The position numbers and the translations under genes are program-made. Positions 38,331 through 48,508 of a DNA stretch of 64,000 bases are shown one piece after another. The notes beneath the pieces were generated by a model, which was given only the letters and a program-made list of their open reading frames with translations, did no database searches and was not told where the DNA came from. The stretch is from Cupriavidus alkaliphilus (GTDB taxonomy: Bacteria > Pseudomonadota > Gammaproteobacteria > Burkholderiales > Burkholderiaceae), in the NCBI RefSeq assembly GCF_900094595.1, contig NZ_FMAD01000008.1, positions 124,001-188,000 on the forward strand, given 5' to 3'. Position 1 is the stretch's first letter, and each line of letters starts with the position of its first letter.

Positions 38331-39593
38331 TCAGAGTTGCGCGCCGATCAGCGAGGCCAGGCGGTCGCGCAATCGTTCCCGCCATGGGCGGTTGACCCAC
38401 GCCTCATAGGTTATCGGGCGCGACAGCTTCAGGTCTTCCTCGAAGATCCGGGTCTGCTGCGCGGCAAATGCCGCGTCGAGGATATTGAGCGTGGCCTCGT
38501 CATTGAGGCGGAACGAGCGGTTGTCGAAGTTGGTGGAGCCGACCGAGACCAGCAGGTCGTCGACGATCAGCACCTTGCAGTGGTACATGGTCGGCGCGTA
38601 CTCGGCGATCAGTGCGCCGGCCTTCAGCAGCTCGCCCCAGCGGGCGCGCGACGCCGAGCGCACGGTTTCCGAGTCGATATGTTCGCCCGGCACGATCACC
38701 CGCACCCTCACGCCTCGTGCCAGCGCCGCCAGCAACGCCTTCTCGGTCAGCGCGTCCGGCACGAAATACGCTGCCGAAAGGTCGATGGTGCGCGCCGCCG
38801 CGGTGATCGCCAGGTGGTACATCAGCGCCATGCTCTCGCTGCCGCCCGTCGGCGAGCTGCTGAACATCTGCGCCCGGCCATTGCCGACCGGCACCAGTTC
38901 GGGAAAGTAGTCGGGGCCGTGCGGCACCGCGCCGCTGACCTTGATCCAGTTGTCCAGGAACACCGACTGCATCTGGCCGACCACCGGGCCTTCCACCTCG
39001 AAATGCGTATCGCGCCAGTGCTCGGGGTCCTGCGCATGGCCGGTCCACTCCGGCGCGATGCCGACGCCGCCGGTAAAGCCGATGCGGCCGTCGACCACCA
39101 GCACCTTGCGGTGGGTGCGGTTGTTGAGCTTGCCGATGGTGTACCAGCGCACCGGATGGTAGCGGCGCACATCCACGCCGGCACTCGTCATCAGCGCGAG
39201 CGCTGCCTTGTCGATCTTGGAACTGCCGACCGCGTCCAGCAACACCTTGACGCTCACGCCGGCCCTGGCGCGCTCGGCCAGTGCCTGTGCGAAATCATGG
39301 CCGATATCGCCCGACCAGTAGATATACGACTCGAAGTTGATGGTCTTCTGCGCGGCGCGGATCGCGCCCAGCATCGCCGGAAAGATCTCGTCGCCGTTAC
39401 GGAGCACGCGGTAGCGGTTGCCGTCGACCACGGGCGGGCCCAGCAACACCCCCAGCTCGCGCGCGAACTGCGGATCTTCCAGGCTGTAGACGCGGTCGAG
39501 GCGGCGCTCGATGCGCTTCTCGCCGCCGACCAGGTTGTAGGCGACGATGCCCGCCAGGGCAAGCAACACGATGGCGGCGGCAAACGCGAACAT
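38331..39593 (-). CDS. Phospholipase D-family / cardiolipin synthase-like protein
   Basis: The 420-residue protein has an N-terminal membrane helix (MFAFAAAIVLLALAGIVAYNL) and two HKD motifs: HRKVLVVDGRIGFTGG near residue 160 and YHCKVLIVDDLLVSVGSTN near residue 345. This is the architecture of bacterial cardiolipin synthase ClsB/ClsC, which joins phosphatidylglycerol molecules or swaps head groups at the inner membrane. A GTG start at 39635 would add 14 residues, but the ATG at 39593 has an AAGGGG ribosome-binding site and is preferred. The gene stands alone between the chemoreceptor and a LysR gene on the same strand. Confidence 0.87.
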   Translation of the reverse strand: MFAFAAAIVLLALAGIVAYNLVGGEKRIERRLDRVYSLEDPQFARELGVLLGPPVVDGNRYRVLRNGDEIFPAMLGAIRAAQKTINFESYIYWSGDIGHDFAQALAERARAGVSVKVLLDAVGSSKIDKAALALMTSAGVDVRRYHPVRWYTIGKLNNRTHRKVLVVDGRIGFTGGVGIAPEWTGHAQDPEHWRDTHFEVEGPVVGQMQSVFLDNWIKVSGAVPHGPDYFPELVPVGNGRAQMFSSSPTGGSESMALMYHLAITAAARTIDLSAAYFVPDALTEKALLAALARGVRVRVIVPGEHIDSETVRSASRARWGELLKAGALIAEYAPTMYHCKVLIVDDLLVSVGSTNFDNRSFRLNDEATLNILDAAFAAQQTRIFEEDLKLSRPITYEAWVNRPWRERLRDRLASLIGAQL

Positions 39594-39702
39594 GCGGCCC
39601 CTTGTTCGAAACCTGGGAAAGACGCGGCGGATCACGCAGGCACCATGAGGTCGGGGCGCGGGGTTGCCCGCGGCGGAGGTAATGGCCGATACAGGATAGG
39701 CG

Positions 39703-40707
39703 TTATCGGCGCGCTTGTGTCATCCCGCGCGGCACGCGCGCCCGTTCGACCATGCCGGCGGCCGGGATCGCTTGCCGCATGGCGTCGGCGAACAGGCGCA
39801 GCCTGGCCGGATAGAAGCGCGCATGCGGATAGACCAGGTAGATCGGCAGCGGGTCGGCCTGCCATTGCGGCAGCAGGTGCAACAGCCTGCCGCTGGCAAT
39901 GTCGTCGGCAAAAATCCACGACGAGCCCACCGCGACGCCCAGCCCGAGCCGGGCCGCCGCATGCAGCGCGTACAGGCTGTCGGTGCTCATGCGCGGCGCG
40001 AAGGCCAGGGCCTGGCGCGCCTGCGTCTGCCGGTGCTGCAGCACGATCTCGTTGCGGTAGAACGTACGCAGCGCCAGCCAGGGCAGGCTTTCCAGGTCTT
40101 GCGGGCGGCGCGGCAGCGGCTTGCCGTCGAACAGCGACGGCGCGGCGATGACCGCGCGCGGCACTTCCGCCAGGCGCACGGCCACCAGGCCGGGTTCATG
40201 CACCTCGCCCACATGGATCGCGCAATCAATCGCTTCGGCGATGAAATCCGGGGTCCGGTCGTGCAGCAGCCATTCCACCGCGACCTGCGGATATTGCCGC
40301 AGGTAGTCCGCCAGCGGACCCACCAGCACCTGCTGCCCGAACGCGTGCGGCACCACCACGCGCAGCGTGCCGCTGGGGGCGCGGCCCACGCCGCGCACGT
40401 CGGCCTCGAAGCGGGCCCAGTCGGCCACCAGTTCGCGCGCGCGCTCGTAGCAGCGCGCGCCGTCTTCGGTCAGCTTCATCGCATGCGTGGAACGCTGCAG
40501 CAGGCGCACGCCCAGCAGCCGCTCCAGCGTCTGCAGGCGCCGGCTGATGGTGGGCTGGGTGGTCTGCAGCTGCGCGGCGGCCAGCGACAGGCTGCCGGCC
40601 TCGACGATGCGCACGAAGGTCTGCATCAGGTCGATCCGGTCGGCGCCGGGCGCGCCGCGGGTAGCGGCGGGGGCGGCGCTCGGGTTAGTGGCTGGCTGGC
40701 CTTTCAT
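39703..40707 (-). CDS. LysR-family regulator, divergent from MFS transporter
   Basis: The protein is 334 residues with an unusual Ala/Pro/Gly-rich N-terminal extension of about 23 residues before the helix-turn-helix (IDLMQTFVRIVEAGSLSLAAAQLQTTQPTISRRLQTLE, split). The effector domain runs from about residue 105 to 320. It is 106 bp from the divergent MFS gene 40814 and is therefore its likely regulator. The C-terminal part is close to the CrgA-type LysR proteins (VAVGSSWIF region). An upstream TTG is also open and was not chosen. Confidence 0.86.
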   Translation of the reverse strand: MKGQPATNPSAAPAATRGAPGADRIDLMQTFVRIVEAGSLSLAAAQLQTTQPTISRRLQTLERLLGVRLLQRSTHAMKLTEDGARCYERARELVADWARFEADVRGVGRAPSGTLRVVVPHAFGQQVLVGPLADYLRQYPQVAVEWLLHDRTPDFIAEAIDCAIHVGEVHEPGLVAVRLAEVPRAVIAAPSLFDGKPLPRRPQDLESLPWLALRTFYRNEIVLQHRQTQARQALAFAPRMSTDSLYALHAAARLGLGVAVGSSWIFADDIASGRLLHLLPQWQADPLPIYLVYPHARFYPARLRLFADAMRQAIPAAGMVERARVPRGMTQARR

Positions 40708-40813
40708 ACGCGTCTCGTATAGCCATTGTTCACCCCGCACGTCTACCAGAATCGGCGCGCGTGGACAACACTTCGGTCCATCTCAACCGCTTTGCGAACC
40801 GCGCAAACCCGCC

Positions 40814-42034
<1,221 letters not shown>

Positions 42035-42047
42035 GCCGCAACCAGCC

Positions 42048-43925
42048 CTATGCCGCGGGCGCGGCCCCTTCCCCGGGCGTGCCCGCCTCATCGCCCTGCG
42101 CCGGCGCCAGCGGCACCGCCACCGTCAGCGCCGTGCCGCCAGGCGCCGAGCGGATCTGCAGCCGGCCGCCGATCGCCGCGGCGCGCACCTGCATATTGCG
42201 CAGCCCGCGCCCGCCGCGCGTGGCTTCGGCATCGAAGCCGCGGCCGTCGTCGGCCAGCGTGATGCGGATCGCCTGCGCGTCGGCCTGGGCGGTCACGGTC
42301 AGCGTGCGCGCCGCCGCGTGCTGCAGCACGTTGGTGATGCCTTCCAGCAGCAGGTATTGCAGCTCCTGCACCTTGCGCGCGGAGAAATGCGGCAGCGCCG
42401 GCAGGCGTTCGACTTCCCAGCGGATCTCCAGCCCGGCATCGGCGATGCGCGGCCCCAGCCGGTAGCGCAGGTTGCCCAGCACCGCGGCCAGGTCGCCGCC
42501 GGTGTCCTGCATCGCATCGATGGAAAGCTTGAGCGAATCCAGCGCATGCCGCACCTGCGTGGCCACCTCCGGGCCGCTCGCCTTGCCCGACTCCAGCATC
42601 GACAAGGTCGTGACCAGCTGGCTGCCCAGCCCGTCGTGCATGTCGCGCAGGATGCGCCCGCGCTCGCGCAGCGCGGTTTCCTCGGCGGCAATCTTCTGCG
42701 TGCGCGCAAAGGCCGCGCGCAGCTGCGCCTCGCGCTGCGCGACGCGCTCGGTCAGCACCTGGTTGGCGTTCTGCAGGCTCTGCACCGCGCTGGTGTAGCG
42801 TTCCACCAGCATCCACGCCATCACCACGCTGAACGGCACCGAGACGTAGCGGGTCATCGAATGGACCCAGTAATAGTCGCCGGTCAGCCAGACCTTGATC
42901 CAGTCCGCCAGGAACAGCACCGCCGACACACCGACGGTGACGGCCAGCAGCGTCGCCTCGCGGCTGGGCCGGCGCAACGCGCCCCACACCATCGCGCCGG
43001 CCACGGTCAGGATGATGCCGACCTTGACCAGCCAGCTCAGCGGGAACACCAGCGGATGGCTGGAGATGGCAGCCAGCGGCGCAAGCACCGGCAGCGCCAG
43101 CCACAGGTAGGCGTTGAGGGTGCGATGCAGCCAGCGCCACGGCACCCGGATCACCAGCAGGCAGAACCTGGCGATGGCGCCCAGGAACACTTCGCGCGCG
43201 GCGGCGACGATATAGCCGCGCAGTTCCGCCGGGATGGCGAGGTCATCGACGAAGTAGTCGAGCAGGCGCACGCTCCAGGCAACCTCGGCCAGCCCGTACA
43301 GTCCGAACAGCGGATCGCGCTGGCGCCACCAGATCAGCAGCGCCAGCCCGCCCAGCACGACGCTGAGCACCGCCGCGATCAGCGGGCCGACCACGCGCAG
43401 CAGGAAGGCCCGCTCATACTGCGCGCGCACCTCGGCGGCCGGGCCCACCGTCACCGGCAGCAGGCCGGAGCGCGCATAGGCGCGCGCGGCCACGGTGATG
43501 CGCAGCAGGTTGCCGTGCGTGTTCGCCAGTTCGGGCGGCACCGCCACGTAATAGGGACGCTTGGCCAGGGCCGACGCCGGCGCGTCCAGGCGCCCGCCGG
43601 CGGCGAGCAGCACGCCGTTGAGGCGCACCTCGTAGCTGCCGCCGGCCCATGGCACGAATAGCCCGCCGGGGGCCGTTGCGGGCCAGTTGCGGTCGAAGCG
43701 CAGTTCGTAGACCACGGTGCCGGACTTCCCCGGCATCACCCGGTCCCAGTAGTCGGGCAGCGTCAGCGCGCGCGCCGGCAGCACGGTGCCGTCGGCGAGC
43801 GTGGCCGAGCGCGTGGCACCCGCCAGCGCCATGGTGTCCGCCGCCGCCATGCCGGGCAGCAGCAGGCCGGCCCACGCCAGCAGCAGAGCCAGCGCGGTGC
43901 GCAGAAATGGCGGCCAGGACGGCAT
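42048..43925 (-). CDS. Sensor histidine kinase with 7TM-DISM-type sensor region
   Basis: The protein has 625 residues: a signal peptide (to about residue 28), an extracytoplasmic beta-rich domain of about 150 residues with YELRFDRNW and GGSYEVRLNGVLLAAGG (as in 7TMR-DISMED domains), seven hydrophobic helices (about 185-400), a coiled coil and a HisKA_3-type dimerisation domain with the phospho-acceptor His in LRDMHDGLGSQLVTTLSML, then a HATPase domain with EGITNVLQHAAARTL (N box) and DDGRGFD (G1). It partners with the LuxR-type regulator encoded 7 bp upstream. It is not a NarX relative, since it lacks the P-box and HAMP layout. Confidence 0.87.
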   Translation of the reverse strand: MPSWPPFLRTALALLLAWAGLLLPGMAAADTMALAGATRSATLADGTVLPARALTLPDYWDRVMPGKSGTVVYELRFDRNWPATAPGGLFVPWAGGSYEVRLNGVLLAAGGRLDAPASALAKRPYYVAVPPELANTHGNLLRITVAARAYARSGLLPVTVGPAAEVRAQYERAFLLRVVGPLIAAVLSVVLGGLALLIWWRQRDPLFGLYGLAEVAWSVRLLDYFVDDLAIPAELRGYIVAAAREVFLGAIARFCLLVIRVPWRWLHRTLNAYLWLALPVLAPLAAISSHPLVFPLSWLVKVGIILTVAGAMVWGALRRPSREATLLAVTVGVSAVLFLADWIKVWLTGDYYWVHSMTRYVSVPFSVVMAWMLVERYTSAVQSLQNANQVLTERVAQREAQLRAAFARTQKIAAEETALRERGRILRDMHDGLGSQLVTTLSMLESGKASGPEVATQVRHALDSLKLSIDAMQDTGGDLAAVLGNLRYRLGPRIADAGLEIRWEVERLPALPHFSARKVQELQYLLLEGITNVLQHAAARTLTVTAQADAQAIRITLADDGRGFDAEATRGGRGLRNMQVRAAAIGGRLQIRSAPGGTALTVAVPLAPAQGDEAGTPGEGAAPAA

Positions 43926-43932
43926 GGCGCGC

Positions 43933-44628
43933 TTACAGGGACTTGAGCAGGCCGAGCTTGGCCGCCTCGAACACGGCCTCGCCGCGCGAGCGCACCGCCA
44001 GCTTGCCGTAGATGTTCTTGATATGCGATTGCACGGTATGCACGCTCAGCCCCAGGTAGCGGGCGGTTTCGGCATAGGTGTAGCCGCGCGAGATCAGGTC
44101 CAGGATCTCGTTCTCGCGCACCGACAGCGTTACCGCGCCGCAAGCCGGGGCGGAACCCGCGCCAGCGCCCGCATCGCGCGCCGCCGCCTCCGGCGGCGCG
44201 CCGCGCAGCCGGTTCACCACCTGGCGCGCGATCAGCGGGCTCATCGGCGAGCCGCCCGCGCGCAGTTCGCCGATCGAGGCGGCGATGCGGTCGGAAGTTT
44301 CATCCTTGAGCAGGTAGCCGATGGCGCCGGCCTCGATGCTGGCCAGCACATGCTGGTCGTCGCCGAACACCGTCACGACCATGCAGTCGCAGGCGGGATA
44401 GCGCTCGCGCGCGTTGCGGATCACGTCGATGCCGCTGCCGTCGGGCAGGCCGAGGTCGCACAGCAGCACGTCGGGCTGGTGCTGCGCCAGCCACGCCAGC
44501 GCCTCTGCCACGGTCGAGGCGCTGCCCGCCACCGCGGCATCCGCCGCATGCAGGTCGACGGCCTGCACCAGCCGGCGCAGCGCCAGGGGGTCGTCTTCGA
44601 CGATGAGGACTCTTGTTGTGCTTGCCAT
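43933..44628 (-). CDS. LuxR/NarL-family response regulator
   Basis: The 231-residue protein has an N-terminal receiver with acidic pocket EDD (residues 9-11), the phospho-accepting Asp in VLLCDLGLPDGSGIDV, and Lys in YLLKDETSD. The C-terminal HTH is LuxR type with LSVRENEILDLISRGYTYAETARYLGLSVHTVQSHIKNIYGKL. The linker is Ala/Pro-rich. It starts at ATG 44628; an upstream extension of the frame is rejected. It lies upstream of the kinase gene (gap 7 bp), so the two form one operon. Its targets could be the divergent lipoprotein cluster starting at 44916, which is inference. Confidence 0.92.
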   Translation of the reverse strand: MASTTRVLIVEDDPLALRRLVQAVDLHAADAAVAGSASTVAEALAWLAQHQPDVLLCDLGLPDGSGIDVIRNARERYPACDCMVVTVFGDDQHVLASIEAGAIGYLLKDETSDRIAASIGELRAGGSPMSPLIARQVVNRLRGAPPEAAARDAGAGAGSAPACGAVTLSVRENEILDLISRGYTYAETARYLGLSVHTVQSHIKNIYGKLAVRSRGEAVFEAAKLGLLKSL

Positions 44629-44915
44629 GCCTGTATTCCCGAGCCACGCGCGGTGCGCCCCCTGTGTTGCCACGCGGTGCGCCGGCACGACGGCGGATTC
44701 TGACATATCCCGCCCGCGCGCGGACGGCCCGGCGGGCCCGTTCAGGGTAAACGCCGCCGCCCGTACCCATCGCACGGCCGCACGGCGTTGCCCATCCCAT
44801 ATTCAGGGGAGGCGGCGCGCCGGGCCTGCTCCTATGATCGCGGCAAAACAGCCCCGCCCGTCCGCATGACGGCCGCCAGCGCGGGCAACAAAACCATGAC
44901 GGGAATACGGGGAGC
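44629..44915. other. Divergent intergenic region between regulator and lipoprotein cluster
   Basis: This 287-bp region holds the start signals of the response regulator gene and of the lpoB-like gene (GGGAGC precedes its ATG). A segment near 44710-44760 is very GC-rich with short self-complementary stretches. No clear sigma-70 promoter was found by eye. Confidence 0.4.
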
Positions 44916-45644
44916 ATGACCGTGACAGAGAAGACAGCCGGCACACCGGCCGCACGGGAAATCGGGGAAGCAAGGGGGAAAGCCGCGCGCAACATCCCGC
45001 CGACGGCCGCGCTGCGGCTGGCTGGCGGGATGGCGGCAGGCGGGCTGGCGGCGCTGCTGGCGGGATGCCTTGCCACCGCGCCGAACGCCGCCGGCGTGTC
45101 CGCAATGGAACTGGACACCGGCCGCAAGGGCGCGGTGTCCGGCGTGGGCCTGGAGGGCCACGACATTGTCGCCATGGCCGACCAGATGATGCGCGACATC
45201 CTGGCGCAGCCGCGCTTCGCGCCCGGCCGCGACGGCAAGCGACCGCGCATTGCCATGGACGGCGCCAACTTCATCAACGACAGTGCCCAGCCGCTGGACC
45301 GCCAGCTGATCGTGGAGCGGCTGCGCGTCAGCCTGAACCGCGCCGCGCAGGCGCGCATCCAGTTTGTCAGCACGCAGACCGCGCTGGTCGAGCGCGAACG
45401 CCAGGCCAAGCGCAGCGGCGCCACCGACGCCGGCACGCTGGGGCTGGCCCGCGCGCGCCTGGGCGCCGACTACAGCCTGTCGGGCCGCATCGGTTCGCTC
45501 GACAGCCGCAGCGCCGCCACCGGCATGGTGCAGCGCTATATGCAGATCTCGTTCGAGCTGGTCGAGGTGGAAACCGGCGAACTGGTCTGGAGCAACATCT
45601 ATGCATTCCAGCGCGCCGCGGCCGACGATGTGGTCTATCGCTAG
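44916..45644 (+). CDS. LpoB-like penicillin-binding-protein activator lipoprotein
   Basis: The protein has 242 residues. After an unusually long basic N-terminus of about 35 residues comes a hydrophobic core and lipobox LLAGC (Cys51), so the signal would be long; an internal start at Met39 is also possible. The mature domain matches the LpoB family: DIVAMADQMMRDILAQP, RPRIAMDGANFINDSAQPLDRQLIVERLRVSLNRA (split), ADYSLSGRIGSLDSRS and YMQISFELVEVETGELVWSN. In E. coli LpoB activates PBP1B from the outer membrane. The next gene overlaps it by 17 bp and is YcfL-like, as in the E. coli ycfL-lpoB order. Confidence 0.82.
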   Translation: MTVTEKTAGTPAAREIGEARGKAARNIPPTAALRLAGGMAAGGLAALLAGCLATAPNAAGVSAMELDTGRKGAVSGVGLEGHDIVAMADQMMRDILAQPRFAPGRDGKRPRIAMDGANFINDSAQPLDRQLIVERLRVSLNRAAQARIQFVSTQTALVERERQAKRSGATDAGTLGLARARLGADYSLSGRIGSLDSRSAATGMVQRYMQISFELVEVETGELVWSNIYAFQRAAADDVVYR

Positions 45645-46113
45645 GCGCTGCGCCGGGATCGCCGCGGCATGGCTGCTGGCCGGCTGCGCCGCCACGCCGC
45701 CCGCCCATACCGGCTGCACGCCGTGGCAGCAGCAGCACGCGCGCCCGGCCCTGCCGGTCTCGTTCCTGTCGCCGGAGCTGGCCGCCATGGTGGCGGTGCC
45801 GGAAGCCGTCACCGCGCCCTCCGCCTCCGGAGCGGGCGCGGTCCACGCCGGCCTGCACAACTGCACCGAATTCGACGTCGCGTTGCTGGTGCGCACGCGC
45901 TTTCGCGCGACGCAGCCGGCTGCAGCGACTGAGCCGCCCAGCGCCTGGCGCACGCTGGTGTTGCCGCCGCGCACGCAGGTCGACTACGCCGAGCATGCCG
46001 TCATGGCCGGTTCCGTGCCGGCCGCGCTGGAAATCCTGGACGCCCAGCACGCGCAGCAGCCCTACCGGCCGGGACAACACTATCCGGTACTGCCCGGGCC
46101 CGCGCGGCCGTGA
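45628..46113 (+). CDS. YcfL-like (DUF1425) lipoprotein
   Basis: The 161-residue protein starts MWSIARRCAGIAAAWLLAGC, a clear lipoprotein signal. The mature domain has GLHNCTEFDVALLVRTRFR followed by AWRTLVLPPRTQVDYAEHAV, a short beta-sandwich pattern close to that of E. coli YcfL, encoded beside lpoB. The stop of the lpoB-like gene lies 17 bp inside its start. Role unknown; an aid to LpoB function is inference. There are two extra Cys in the mature protein (residues 29 and 79). Confidence 0.7.
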   Translation: MWSIARRCAGIAAAWLLAGCAATPPAHTGCTPWQQQHARPALPVSFLSPELAAMVAVPEAVTAPSASGAGAVHAGLHNCTEFDVALLVRTRFRATQPAAATEPPSAWRTLVLPPRTQVDYAEHAVMAGSVPAALEILDAQHAQQPYRPGQHYPVLPGPARP

Positions 46114-46153
46114 CCGCCCTGCCGGCAGCACAGACCTTCCCCAACGCTTCTTC

Positions 46154-46972
46154 ATGCCCCCGGTCATGACCCTTGTCCACTTCATGCCACGCTTCGCTTC
46201 GCTCGCCACGCTGCTGGCCGCCCTCCTTGCCGCCGGCTGCGCCGCGCCGCCGATGGCGCTGAAATCCACCCGCACCGGCGGCGACAACTCGCCCGTGGTG
46301 CGCGCCGACGTGGCCGGCAAGGCTGACCTGTCGGGCCTGAACGTGGGCGATACCGTCGCCGTGTCGCCCGGCAACAACAAGGTCGTGGTGGCTTCGACCC
46401 CGCTGGTCTACACCCTGTATGAAGACGGCATGGTGACGCAGGCCGAGGTCAAGCGGCAACTCGCCGTCAACCGCAAGGACGCGCCTCGGATCGAATTCAT
46501 CAAGGGCGAGCTGCACCGCGGCGACTTCATCCGCCGCGAGATCCTGCTGGACCTGCACAGCAAGGACCCGGACGAGTTCAACCGCACCATCCACTTCCTC
46601 GCCTTCAACCGCGGCGACAAGGCCTTTCGCGGCGACCTGACGGTCTATGACCTGCTGCCCGCCGAGCTGGACCTGGTAAAGCTGGGCAGCGCCAGCAAGT
46701 ACACCGACCAGACCATGGTCAAGGGCGTGCTGAGCGGGCTGCCGTTCCTGTCGCTGGTGACACTGGCCATGGACAACTATTCGCGCTCCGACGAAGCCGT
46801 GCCGATGCGGCATGAACGGCTGGACCAGGTGCAGAAGTTCACTTTCCAGCGGCTGGTGCTGGAACCCGGCCAGGCCGTCGGCTTCACCATGCACGTGCGC
46901 TACCAGCTGCCGGGCGAAGCAGAACTGGCCGACCTGCGCGAAACCGCCGCGCCGCTGGCCCGGCAGCAGTAA
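46154..46972 (+). CDS. Hypothetical lipoprotein with Ig-like domain
   Basis: The 272-residue protein carries a lipobox LLAAGC (about Cys29) after MPRFASLATLLAALLAAGCAA. The mature part has NRTIHFLAFNRGDKAFRGDLTVYDLLPAELDLV, a stretch typical of DUF11/CARDB-like beta-sandwich domains, near residues 140-175. Starts at 46166 or 46181 are also in frame; none has a strong ribosome-binding site, so translation may be coupled to the upstream genes. I do not recognise a named family. It is between the YcfL-like gene and a TPR-like gene (9 bp gap). Confidence 0.68.
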   Translation: MPPVMTLVHFMPRFASLATLLAALLAAGCAAPPMALKSTRTGGDNSPVVRADVAGKADLSGLNVGDTVAVSPGNNKVVVASTPLVYTLYEDGMVTQAEVKRQLAVNRKDAPRIEFIKGELHRGDFIRREILLDLHSKDPDEFNRTIHFLAFNRGDKAFRGDLTVYDLLPAELDLVKLGSASKYTDQTMVKGVLSGLPFLSLVTLAMDNYSRSDEAVPMRHERLDQVQKFTFQRLVLEPGQAVGFTMHVRYQLPGEAELADLRETAAPLARQQ

Positions 46973-46981
46973 GGGGCGCCC

Positions 46982-48364
46982 GTGCGGATTCCCGACACGG
47001 CCGGGGTATGGCGGCGCGCCGGCGCGGCGCTGCTGGCGCTGGCGCTGGCCACGCCGCTACCCGGCGTGGCGGCCTGGTTCAACGGCGACGAGAAACGCCT
47101 GGCGGCCGAGGCGGACCGCTTTGTCGCCGACAAGCCCGCCGAGCTCCAGCGCATCCTGCATACGCTGTACATGGAGGGTGAATGGAATGCGGTGCTCAAC
47201 CTCGACCTGCTCGGCCTGGCCGCGATCGAGTCCGGCCGGCCGCGCCTGGCCGAGCGCGCCTTCGACATGGCCGCGGCACGCATCCTGCGCGTCTATGCCG
47301 ACGATCCCCACGCCCGGCAGGCGCGCTCGCTGTGGTCCGCCGAAAGCGTCAAGGACTGGAAGGGCGAACCGTACGAACGGGCCATGACGTTCTACTACCG
47401 CGGCCTGCTCTATGCGCACGCCGGCGACTACCAGAACGCCCGCGCCGCCTTCCTGCAGGCCGACATCCAGAACGCCTTCGGGCAATACGAACGCCCTGAC
47501 AGCGGCCACGGCAGCTTTGCGCTGATGGCATGGCTGGCGGCATGGGCCTCGCAGTGCGCCGGCGATTCCGCGCGCGCGGCCGAGCTGGCGGCCCGTGCGG
47601 CCGGCGCGGCCGAGCCGTTCTACGCGCAAACCCGGGGCGTGCTGCCGCGGCACCTGAGCCTGTTCGAGGCCGGCCTCGGGCCGGAGAAGGTCACGCTGGG
47701 CGATACCAGAAGCCTGCTCGGCTTCCTGCCGCAAGGCCCGGCCGCGGGCGCGCCACGGATCGGCTACGCCGCGCAGGTAAAGCCGCTGGCCGCGGGCGCC
47801 GCCGCCGACCTGGACCGGGTCGCGCTGACCCGTGGCGGACGGCCGATCCAGGGCATCCTGGACGGCAAGGCGGTGTTCAAGGAAAACACCGCCACGCTGG
47901 CGGACACCGCCGGGGCGCTGTCGTCAGGGCTTGCGCAGGCGGCGCTGTCGGGAGTGGGGGGCGGTAACGCGGGCCTGGCCCAGGGCCTGGGTGCCGCCGG
48001 CGCGGCCGGCTCGCTGCTCAGCCTCGCCGCCGGGGCGCTCTCCAGCGCCGCCAATGCCGAGGCCGATACCCGCTACTGGGCGTCCCTGCCCAAAATCATC
48101 TACATCGAGGCGCTGGCCGCCCCGCTGGCCCAGCCGGCGGTGCAATTCAGCCCCGCCGCCGCCGGCAAGCCGCGCGCCGCGCTGCTGCAAGGTCGCCAGG
48201 GCGACTGCTCGCTGGCCTGGGGCCGCGAGCATTCCGCCTTCGATGGCGAGCACGGCGGCGTGGCCAATCCGTCGCCCTGGCCGGCCGAACCGGTCGAATC
48301 CGGGCGCGAACGCGCCAACGCGGTCCTGCGCAGCGAGCTGCTGGCGCTGCCGTTCGGACCCTAG
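46982..48364 (+). CDS. Exported TPR-like protein (COG3014-like)
   Basis: The start is GTG at 46982, 9 bp after the preceding stop. The 460-residue protein has a signal peptide (ALLALALATPLPGVAA), an alpha-helical TPR-like region with AIESGRPRLAERAFDMAAARIL and RAMTFYYRGLLYAHAGDYQNARAAFLQADIQ (residues about 70-165), and a low-complexity Ala/Gly region (about 330-365) that looks like a membrane-active or flexible segment. This resembles COG3014-type proteins found next to lpoB/ycfL homologues. An envelope assembly role is inferred from context. The C-terminal 50 residues are not recognised. Confidence 0.75.
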   Translation: MRIPDTAGVWRRAGAALLALALATPLPGVAAWFNGDEKRLAAEADRFVADKPAELQRILHTLYMEGEWNAVLNLDLLGLAAIESGRPRLAERAFDMAAARILRVYADDPHARQARSLWSAESVKDWKGEPYERAMTFYYRGLLYAHAGDYQNARAAFLQADIQNAFGQYERPDSGHGSFALMAWLAAWASQCAGDSARAAELAARAAGAAEPFYAQTRGVLPRHLSLFEAGLGPEKVTLGDTRSLLGFLPQGPAAGAPRIGYAAQVKPLAAGAAADLDRVALTRGGRPIQGILDGKAVFKENTATLADTAGALSSGLAQAALSGVGGGNAGLAQGLGAAGAAGSLLSLAAGALSSAANAEADTRYWASLPKIIYIEALAAPLAQPAVQFSPAAAGKPRAALLQGRQGDCSLAWGREHSAFDGEHGGVANPSPWPAEPVESGRERANAVLRSELLALPFGP

Positions 48365-48432
48365 CCGCCAAGCCCCGTTCGGGGGATAACCGCCCGCTCT
48401 TTTCGACCGTTGCAGCGCTTTTGGCAGTTCTG

Positions 48433-48461
48433 TTGGATTTTGCAAGATGTACGCATACAAT
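48433..48461 (+). promoter_or_regulatory. Sigma-70-type promoter for the OB-fold lipoprotein gene
   Basis: TTGGAT at 48433-48438 and TACAAT at 48456-48461 are separated by 17 bp, near-consensus for a housekeeping promoter. The predicted start is about 40 bp upstream of the ATG. It suggests that the lipoprotein gene is a separate transcript. Confidence 0.65.
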
Positions 48462-48508
48462 GCCCCGGCGTCAGCCGATAGAGCTGGCGGACCTGGAGAA
48501 GAAGCAAA

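Noticed and set aside
42048..44628. The two-component pair as NarXL
   Set aside because: The kinase has a 7TM-DISM-type sensor and lacks the periplasmic P-box and HAMP layout of NarX; it borders lipoprotein genes and not nar.
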